Assembly (NCBI GenBank): GCA_002011685.1
Contig: MTOL01000451.1
Coordinates: forward strand, 2,023-7,223
Length of the DNA: 5,201 nucleotides
Origin: Deferribacteres bacterium JdFR-76
GTDB taxonomy: Bacteria; Zhuqueibacterota; JdFR-76
Reading direction: 5' to 3'
The notes beneath the pieces are model-generated. The model did not search any database. It worked only from the letters and a program-made list of their open reading frames with translations, and was not told the origin of the DNA. Of the stretch, positions 1-4,217 are shown one piece after another. The first letter of the stretch is position 1. Every line of letters starts with the position of its first letter. The position numbers and the translations under genes were made by a program.

Positions 1-518
1 TCGCGCAGCATCGAAAAAAGTCTGGCATTTTCGATGGCGATGGCCGCCTGGTTGGCGAACGCCTTCAGGAATTCCAGGCTGCTCTGGTCAAACCGGCCGT
101 GACGGCCCATGTGATCCACATAAATGGCACCGATAATTCTCTCCCGCAGTCGCAAAGGAACGGCGGCAATGGAGCGGATCCGCTGGATCACCACGCTATC
201 GGCCCCCCGGAACCGATCATCCTGCTGGGCATCGTAGGATAGAACGGCTTCGCCCTTCTGGAGAACCTGCTGGACCACCGTGGAAGAGAACCCGGTCACT
301 TCATCCAGGTCCTGCCGGGAAAGATTTCGGGCCACCGGAACCGTGAACCCGCCCGCATCTTCTTCCTCCCGCAGAATAATAAACCCGCGGTCTGCACCCA
401 GCGCCTCCATGGCAATGTCCATCACCCGGCGTAACAGGTCGTCCAGCTTACGGATGGAGTTGATTTCCTGGGTAATTTCCAGCAGAGCCTTGAACATATT
501 TTCGCCACGCGACAGCAT
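1..518 (-). CDS. GAF-domain sensory protein, C-terminal part missing (window edge)
   Basis: The first 172 residues of a cytoplasmic protein are visible and the frame is still open at the left edge. A helical lead-in (about residues 8-38) is followed by a GAF domain at about 25-165. Recognisable blocks are EALGADRGFIIL (38-49), IAAVPLRLRERIIGAIYVD (117-135) and the closing helix FANQAAIAIENARLF (154-168). GAF domains bind small ligands or act as sensory and dimerisation modules. The closing block usually leads by a coiled helix into an output domain such as a sigma-54 AAA+ activator, histidine kinase or diguanylate cyclase, so the output here cannot be named. The ATG at 518-516 was chosen because GAGGGA (530-525) lies 6 nt upstream; Met8 is a weaker alternative. 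There is no signal peptide or membrane segment. It follows the lipoprotein gene by 21 nt in the same reading frame, so co-transcription is likely. The GAF assignment is firm; the whole-protein role is open. Confidence 0.88.
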   Translation of the reverse strand, partial: MLSRGENMFKALLEITQEINSIRKLDDLLRRVMDIAMEALGADRGFIILREEEDAGGFTVPVARNLSRQDLDEVTGFSSTVVQQVLQKGEAVLSYDAQQDDRFRGADSVVIQRIRSIAAVPLRLRERIIGAIYVDHMGRHGRFDQSSLEFLKAFANQAAIAIENARLFSMLR

Positions 519-524
519 ACGCGA

Positions 525-530
525 TCCCTC
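525..530 (-). promoter_or_regulatory. Ribosome binding site of the GAF gene
   Basis: GAGGGA on the minus strand lies 6 nt before the ATG at 518. It sits in the 21-nt gap after the TAA stop (542-540) of the lipoprotein gene. It decides the start, because the upstream frame is closed by that TAA and no other start codon lies between. Confidence 0.7.
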
Positions 531-539
531 GTTTTTCTG

Positions 540-1517
540 TTACGGCACCCGGAAGGCGGCCTCCCGGGATCGCCCTTCGTTGCCAAACTCGTCCACCACG
601 CTTACCGTCCAGAAATAGAGGCCGGTCGTCAGATCCGTTTCCACCGTCACCGAATCCACGCTGCTGGGGACGCCGTCTTTTTGCCACACATGGGTCACTA
701 CGCCAGAATCATCACGGTAAACGTCCACGCGGTATAGAAAGGGGTAGCCTGCAGTCGCAGGAATCCACCGCAGCACTGGCCGGGGGCCTGCGGTTTGCAA
801 TCCCTTGGGGGAATCTGGAATCGCAAGTTCCTGGACGATGCGGATGACAAAACAGCGCACTGGCTCCGAGAGACGCTGCTGCTGATCGACTGCCGTAATC
901 CAGACCGGTTTTCCCAGCAAGGCATCTAGTCCAGTAAGCCCCAGATCTTTATCCTGCAACCGCAACGAATAGCGGCCTGGCTGCTCGCCCGGTATCAGAA
1001 CCCCCTCAATGCCCAAGTCTGCAAAAGAATAGCGAACTTCTTTTACATCCAAAAGGCCATCTTCATCATGGACATCGGCCACGATGGTGAGATAAAATAG
1101 ATCGTCTGGCGGCCACCACCGGGAAATGTGCTGCGTGGTGATCTTGGCCTGCCGGATTACCGGCAGAGCATCCAAATGAAAAACGACAGTAACAGGCTCC
1201 CAGGGCGTTACGCGGACTCGGATGGAGTCCATTCCATAGTTTCCTCCACCGGCGCGCACCCAGTAGGTCCCGGACGGTACAGCCGAGAACACAAATTTCC
1301 CCACCTCATCGGTCATCTGAACCGCTTCCAAAGGGAGGAGCTCCACTCGGATGCCGGAAAGAGGGCGGAACGGTGGAGCATAACTCAGCACCACGCCGGA
1401 AATACTTCCTGCATCCTTAAACTCAGGAGAACCGGGGTCCAGAGGATTGTCACGCTCCGGGTTCCAGCACCCAATGGAAACAATCAGAAAAAAAAGAAAA
1501 CTGACCTTCGTTCTCAA
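540..1517 (-). CDS. Secreted lipoprotein with carboxypeptidase-regulatory-like and FN3-like domains
   Basis: This is a 325-residue predicted lipoprotein. Residues 1-16 form a signal peptide (Arg2/Lys4, then a Phe/Leu/Ile core) ending at Cys17. The lipobox S-I-G-C has Ser at -3, which is not classical. After Cys17 comes a short linker with RDNPLDPGSP (22-31), a motif style seen in lipoproteins of FCB-type phyla. Residues 38-115 look like a carboxypeptidase-regulatory-like beta sandwich (SISGVVLS, then PLSGIRVEL, DEVGKFVFSAVPSGTYWVRAG). Residues 120-225 look Ig-like (VADVHDEDGLLDVKEVRYSF). Residues 235-325 look like an FN3 domain (PVLRWIPA, YRVDVYRDD, GLYFWTVSVVDEFGNEG). No catalytic residues are evident, so a surface binding or structural role is inferred. 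The start is TTG with a weak GGTGG 7 nt upstream; no in-frame ATG was seen near it, and the signal peptide fits this start. A promoter, long leader and hairpin lie upstream, and the GAF gene follows. Confidence 0.85.
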   Translation of the reverse strand: MRTKVSFLFFLIVSIGCWNPERDNPLDPGSPEFKDAGSISGVVLSYAPPFRPLSGIRVELLPLEAVQMTDEVGKFVFSAVPSGTYWVRAGGGNYGMDSIRVRVTPWEPVTVVFHLDALPVIRQAKITTQHISRWWPPDDLFYLTIVADVHDEDGLLDVKEVRYSFADLGIEGVLIPGEQPGRYSLRLQDKDLGLTGLDALLGKPVWITAVDQQQRLSEPVRCFVIRIVQELAIPDSPKGLQTAGPRPVLRWIPATAGYPFLYRVDVYRDDSGVVTHVWQKDGVPSSVDSVTVETDLTTGLYFWTVSVVDEFGNEGRSREAAFRVP

Positions 1518-1529
1518 AGCCGCGCCACC

Positions 1530-1547
1530 GTTTTCTAACCAGAAAAC
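1530..1547 (-). promoter_or_regulatory. Perfect inverted repeat abutting the lipoprotein ribosome binding site
   Basis: On the minus strand GTTTTCT and AGAAAAC are perfect 7-bp arms around the 4-nt spacer GGTT. The repeat ends immediately before the GGTGG Shine-Dalgarno (1529-1525) of the TTG-started lipoprotein. It could form an A/U-rich hairpin in the mRNA leader or be a dyad operator. The repeat is seen; any regulatory role is inference. Confidence 0.4.
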
Positions 1548-1565
1548 TCTGTCCGGTAACTCTCT

Positions 1566-1606
1566 GAAAATAAAACCGATACAAAAAAGGCTTTTTTTAT
1601 ATTTTC
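1566..1606. repeat. A/T-rich imperfect dyad in the lipoprotein leader
   Basis: Arms GAAAATA (1566-1572) and TATTTTC (1600-1606) are perfect 7-bp inverted repeats. Between them lie an A6 tract (1583-1588) and a T7 tract (1592-1598) separated by GGC. The minus strand also reads TATAAA (1601-1596), a possible alternative -10 box with only a poor -35. The element could be bent DNA, a weak hairpin or a promoter part. A/T-rich sequence produces such dyads easily by chance. Confidence 0.3.
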
Positions 1607-1704
1607 GTCCATATCAGCAAAGAAATTCACCGACTCAAAAAGCCGCAAGGTACGGAAGGAAACCAGCCTTACATCTCCTGTTGGTCTCCAGCGTTTTCAA
1701 AGAT

Positions 1705-1733
1705 AATATAGATGCCAGGTGGGTAAGTATCAA
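1705..1733 (-). promoter_or_regulatory. Sigma70-like promoter for the lipoprotein-GAF unit
   Basis: On the minus strand, TTGATA (1733-1728; 5/6 match to TTGACA) is followed by a 17-bp spacer and TATATT (1710-1705; 5/6 match to TATAAT). Transcription would start near 1698 and give a leader of about 180 nt before the TTG start at 1517. Both boxes and the optimal spacing make this the best promoter in the window. It assumes that the host's main sigma factor uses the usual consensus. Confidence 0.6.
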
Positions 1734-1775
1734 ACCTTAATCGAAGCTTCCGGGGATCGTGCTCCGGCATTGCGC

Positions 1776-1803
1776 TTGATTTTGCCCTGAAATTGGCTAT
1801 TTT
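1776..1803 (+). promoter_or_regulatory. Candidate promoter for the aldo/keto reductase unit
   Basis: TTGATT (1776-1781; 4/6) is followed by a 16-bp spacer and TATTTT (1798-1803; 4/6). Transcription would start near 1810 and leave a leader of about 240 nt before the ATG at 2048. The match is only moderate, but no better rightward candidate was seen between here and the gene. The long leader weakens the case. Confidence 0.35.
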
Positions 1804-1807
1804 TTAT

Positions 1808-1821
1808 GCAGGACGTTCTGC
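1808..1821. repeat. Imperfect palindrome at the predicted rightward start site
   Basis: GCAGGACGTTCTGC is a 14-bp palindrome with one mismatched pair (positions 5 and 10). It overlaps the predicted +1 of the candidate promoter at 1776-1803, a position suited to a repressor operator. The symmetry is visible; the operator role is inferred. Confidence 0.3.
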
Positions 1822-1978
1822 CAGCAGGAAAAACGGAAGCGAACCGGAAAGAAATCCGCCATTCTGACAATCCCTCTGCGTGCGGTGCCGATGCTGAGGA
1901 TAGGCGGTGTATGGCCCAATCAGAGCACCACATCTGGCTGTACAAGGTACCTGGAGCGGAGAAGTATTTTTCGGGAAC

Positions 1979-1994
1979 CGGCGGTGCCGTTTTT
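1979..1994 (+). terminator. Weak terminator- or attenuator-like hairpin
   Basis: CGGC (1979-1982) and GCCG (1986-1989) form a 4-bp GC stem with a 3-nt loop, followed at once by five T residues (1990-1994). The shape matches an intrinsic terminator, but the stem is very short. If real, it would lie in the leader of the reductase unit, about 50 nt before its start codon. Confidence 0.2.
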
Positions 1995-2033
1995 GAAATG
2001 GGATGGACATCCTGAATACGAAACCCGGAGCAA

Positions 2034-2040
2034 AAGGGGA
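2034..2040 (+). promoter_or_regulatory. Ribosome binding site fixing the reductase start
   Basis: AAGGGGA ends 7 nt before the ATG at 2048. It supports that start over an in-frame ATG at 2003, which would add 15 residues (MDILNTKPGAKGDRL) not typical of the family and has no comparable site. Confidence 0.75.
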
Positions 2041-2047
2041 CAGGCTC

Positions 2048-3019
2048 ATGCAGTACAGACGGCTTGGAAAAACGGAATTGATGGTATCAGAAATCGGTTT
2101 TGGCGCGTGGGGAATTGGCGGTGGACTGTGGAGGGGTGGCGACGATGCAACCTCTCTGCGCGCTCTCCATCTCGCTGCCGACCAGGGCGTGAATTTCTTC
2201 GACACGGCCCTGGCTTATGGCGACGGACACAGCGAACGCCTGATCGGGCGGTTTCTGAAGGAACGGCAGGAAACGCTGATTGTTGCAACCAAAGTGCCTC
2301 CCAAAAACCGGACCTGGCCAGCGCAGAGGGGAGTACCCTTCCACGAAGTCTTCCCGCACGAGTACGTTATCCAATGTGCGGAACAGTCGCTGCGCAACCT
2401 GGGGGTCGAAACCCTGGATCTGCTGCAATTTCACGTCTGGAATGACGACTGGCTGGAAGAACCGGCCAACGTCCTCGCACCCATTGAGACCCTGCGGCGC
2501 GAAGGAAAGATCCGTTTTTTCGGTATTTCTATCAATGACCACCAGCCGGAGAACGCGTTGCGCCTCATCGAAACAGGGAACGTGGACACGGTGCAGGTGA
2601 TTTTTAATATCTTCGATCAGTCGCCCAAACGGAAACTCTTTCCCGCTTGCCGTTTGCACGATGTAGGTGTCATCGTCCGCGTACCCTTTGACGAAGGGGC
2701 CCTTACGGGATCGGTGAGCAGCGACACCGTCTTCCCCGAGGGCGACTTCCGGTCCAATTATTTCCGTGGAGACCGGAAGCGTCAGGTGGAAGAACGGGTG
2801 AACGCGCTGAAAGCCCTTCTGAATGACGAGATCCGGACCCTGGCGGAGCTGGCCCTGCGCTTCTGCCTTTCGTGGGATGCGGTCTCCACCGTCATTCCCG
2901 GGATGCGGAAACCGGAACACGTTCGTTCCAACTGTGCCGTATCGGATGGGCGGCGCTTGCCGGCAAGCCTGCTGGCCGAATTGGAGAAACACGAGTGGCC
3001 CAAAAATTTTTATCAGTAG
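2048..3019 (+). CDS. Aldo/keto reductase family oxidoreductase
   Basis: This 323-residue protein has the usual length of the (beta/alpha)8-barrel aldo/keto reductases, soluble enzymes that reduce carbonyl groups with NADPH or NADH. The N-terminus YRRLGKTELMVSEIGFGAWGIGG (from residue 3) is typical of bacterial members related to COG0667. The catalytic tetrad is complete: Asp52 and Tyr57 in FDTALAYGDGHSE, Lys82 in VATKVP and His129 in LLQFHVWND. The cofactor-phosphate region is STVIPGMRKPEHVRSN (280-295). The substrate cannot be read from sequence, because the loops that set specificity are variable. The start is set by an AAGGGGA site. It is the first gene of a tight plus-strand unit, 17 nt before the kinase-like gene, which may imply a shared substrate or condition but proves nothing. 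The family call is very safe. Confidence 0.95.
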   Translation: MQYRRLGKTELMVSEIGFGAWGIGGGLWRGGDDATSLRALHLAADQGVNFFDTALAYGDGHSERLIGRFLKERQETLIVATKVPPKNRTWPAQRGVPFHEVFPHEYVIQCAEQSLRNLGVETLDLLQFHVWNDDWLEEPANVLAPIETLRREGKIRFFGISINDHQPENALRLIETGNVDTVQVIFNIFDQSPKRKLFPACRLHDVGVIVRVPFDEGALTGSVSSDTVFPEGDFRSNYFRGDRKRQVEERVNALKALLNDEIRTLAELALRFCLSWDAVSTVIPGMRKPEHVRSNCAVSDGRRLPASLLAELEKHEWPKNFYQ

Positions 3020-3023
3020 CAAC

Positions 3024-3033
3024 GGAAAGGTGA
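3024..3033 (+). promoter_or_regulatory. Strong ribosome binding site of the kinase-like gene
   Basis: GGAAAGGTGA lies inside the 17-nt gap after the reductase stop and just before the ATG at 3037. It supports separate translation of the kinase-like gene from a shared transcript. Confidence 0.65.
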
Positions 3034-3036
3034 CTT

Positions 3037-3780
3037 ATGCCCAGAGTAACGCGCGAAATTCCGGTGGAGCACATGCTCTCCCGCCAGATGAACCTCTGGG
3101 AAATGCGCCGCCAGATGGCAGAAGAAGGAAAGGCTGGGGAGCTGGCAGAAGAGCCCTGGCATCGGGGGTACATTGCCATTTCCAGGCAACTGGGTAGCCT
3201 GGGGAACGATATAGCCGAGCGGGTTGCAGCCCTCCTGGGCTGGGAAGTATTCGACCGGGAACTGGTTCACCAAATCGCCACCAGCACACGGATGCGGACA
3301 CAGGTCATTGAAAGCCTGGATGAAAAGGGGAAAGATGCGGTAAAAAGCTGGGTACAGGGGTTGATTGACTCCGACAGCATCAGCTCAGACCGCTACTGCT
3401 ACCACCTGATCCGCGTGCTGACCACCATTTCCCAGCATGGCCGGGCCGTAATTGTAGGCCGTGGGGCAAATTTCGTTCTGGATCCTCGAAAAGGGGTCCG
3501 GGTGAGGGTGATCGCGCCGGAATCGGTACGCATCCAGCGGGTGGCGGATGCTTTCCACCTATCCCTCCGGGAGGCGCGCAAACGCGTACGGGAATCGGAC
3601 AACAATCAGATAGCCTTCATCCGGCAGTATTTCCATCGGGATGTTAATGACACGGACGCTTATGATCTGATCATCAATACGGAATTCACTTCGGTAGAGG
3701 CCGCGGCCCGGGCGATTCGGGATGTTCTGATAGAACGCTACGCCAGTACGGTTCCGGACAAAAGCGGAAAGGGAGACTGA
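3037..3780 (+). CDS. Cytidylate kinase-like family P-loop protein
   Basis: This 247-residue soluble protein resembles the cytidylate kinase-like family (Pfam PF13189), relatives of CMP kinase that mostly lack assigned substrates. After a charged N-terminal extension (1-43, with a helical stretch around MNLWEMRRQMAEE), the kinase domain begins at YIAISRQLGSLGNDIAERVA (45-64), the family nucleotide-binding loop. VFDRELVHQIA (71-81) follows. GRAVIVGRGANFVL (135-148) is the second conserved strand-loop. Arg-rich helices come next (SVRIQRVADAFHLSLREARKRVRE), then FHRDVNDTDAYDLIINT (199-215), which matches the usual lid and late-strand region. Nucleotide binding is therefore likely, but whether it phosphorylates CMP, another small molecule, or serves as a sensor is not readable. 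It is not the housekeeping cmk, which lacks this long extension. It sits between the reductase and a membrane protein, 2 nt before the latter. Confidence 0.88.
   Translation: MPRVTREIPVEHMLSRQMNLWEMRRQMAEEGKAGELAEEPWHRGYIAISRQLGSLGNDIAERVAALLGWEVFDRELVHQIATSTRMRTQVIESLDEKGKDAVKSWVQGLIDSDSISSDRYCYHLIRVLTTISQHGRAVIVGRGANFVLDPRKGVRVRVIAPESVRIQRVADAFHLSLREARKRVRESDNNQIAFIRQYFHRDVNDTDAYDLIINTEFTSVEAAARAIRDVLIERYASTVPDKSGKGD
3766..3775 (+). promoter_or_regulatory. Ribosome binding site of the membrane-protein gene
   Basis: GGAAAGGGAG lies within the last codons of the kinase-like gene and ends 7 nt before the ATG at 3783. The site and the 2-nt gap between the genes suggest translational coupling. 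Confidence 0.65.
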
Positions 3781-3782
3781 TC

Positions 3783-4217
3783 ATGCCGCTGCGGCGAAAA
3801 ATTTTGCTGTTTTATGCACTTCTTCTCCTCAATTTCCTTTTTCATGCCGGAGAGCTCTACGTCCGTCTTGTGCGGTACGTACTGGATTCGCGTTCCGTGG
3901 TGTTTATCCTTCTTGTCCTTCTCCACATCCTGGTCTACAGTTTGCTTTTGTATATTGGGTGGCTGCTTTTCACCGCACGGCCGGCTGGTTACCGCGGCGC
4001 GAGGATCGCCGCAACGGTTTTTCTCACCTACGGTTTATTGCTGGCAATTGCCTCCGTCTACCGAAACGGGCAGGTTCCAGGAAACTTCAGTGGCTTTCTT
4101 TATGTTATGATCTGTCTGCCGCTGATTTTGCAGCTTTCCGACTATCGGAAACAAGAGGAACATCCCGGGGTTACCTCCGGGACTTCTCTGCCCAGATCTG
4201 AGCAAGGTGAACTATAA
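3783..4217 (+). CDS. Small four-helix membrane protein of unknown function
   Basis: I do not recognise a family for this 144-residue protein. Four hydrophobic segments are visible: about 6-22 (ILLFYALLLLNFLFHA), 38-63 (VVFILLVLLHILVYSLLLYI and on), 75-92 (IAATVFLTYGLLLAIASV) and 103-118 (GFLYVMICLPLILQL). The positive N-terminus (RRK) and the Arg-rich loop after helix 2 (ARPAGYRGAR) suggest that both ends face the cytoplasm. The tail from 119 on is polar and probably disordered. No cysteine pair, metal site or enzyme motif is apparent. The gene starts 2 nt after the kinase-like stop with a good ribosome binding site, so it is expressed with that gene. Its last 47 bp overlap the convergent pepT gene, so the tail sequence is constrained by both frames. 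Being a real gene is well supported; any function is unknown. Confidence 0.82.
   Translation: MPLRRKILLFYALLLLNFLFHAGELYVRLVRYVLDSRSVVFILLVLLHILVYSLLLYIGWLLFTARPAGYRGARIAATVFLTYGLLLAIASVYRNGQVPGNFSGFLYVMICLPLILQLSDYRKQEEHPGVTSGTSLPRSEQGEL
4163..4182. terminator. GC-rich hairpin in the convergent gene overlap, possible terminator
   Basis: TCCCGG (4163-4168) and CCGGGA (4177-4182) form a 6-bp GC-rich stem that G-U and G-C pairs can extend by two. The loop holds the pepT stop codon (4173-4171). On the minus strand the next bases are pyrimidine-rich (TGTTCCTCTTGTTTCC), a weak U-tract. On the plus strand there is none. It may help end pepT transcription, but it is not a classical terminator. Confidence 0.35.

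Larger units (their letters stand above)
1518..2047. other. 530-bp divergent intergenic region without a recognised gene
   Basis: This separates the minus-strand lipoprotein gene from the plus-strand aldo/keto reductase gene. Its left part (about 1518-1740) is A/T-rich and holds a leftward promoter and leader repeats. Its right part (about 1741-2047) has base composition closer to coding DNA. It carries a weaker rightward promoter candidate, a short palindrome and a tiny hairpin followed by T5. Short open frames such as 1806-2015 lack a Shine-Dalgarno and any recognisable protein signature. No tRNA or other known RNA fold was recognised by eye. Confidence 0.6.

Noticed and set aside
1794..1810. 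Sigma-54-like -24/-12 pattern, TGGC followed by TATGCA
   Set aside because: The GG and GC elements are separated by 11 bp; the sigma-54 consensus needs 10, and this spacing is strict. The -12 box also lacks the TTGC form.
1806..2015. 69-residue open frame on the plus strand
   Set aside because: The ATG follows a T run with no ribosome binding site, and the product has no recognisable or patterned sequence.
2003..2047. Upstream in-frame ATG for the reductase at 2003
   Set aside because: The AAGGGGA site and the family-typical N-terminus YRRLGKTEL both support the ATG at 2048.
1804..2205. 133-residue open frame on the minus strand across the intergenic region and reductase start
   Set aside because: The product is Pro/Arg/Ser-rich without domain features and overlaps the confirmed reductase N-terminus.
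1885..2445. 186-residue open frame on the plus strand
   Set aside because: It overlaps the reductase gene in another frame, and the product is Arg/Trp/Pro-rich, as expected of an out-of-frame shadow.
2087..3022. 311-residue open frame on the minus strand, antisense to the reductase
   Set aside because: It lies opposite a complete aldo/keto reductase with an intact tetrad. Its length comes from the codon bias of the sense gene, and its product has no family signature.
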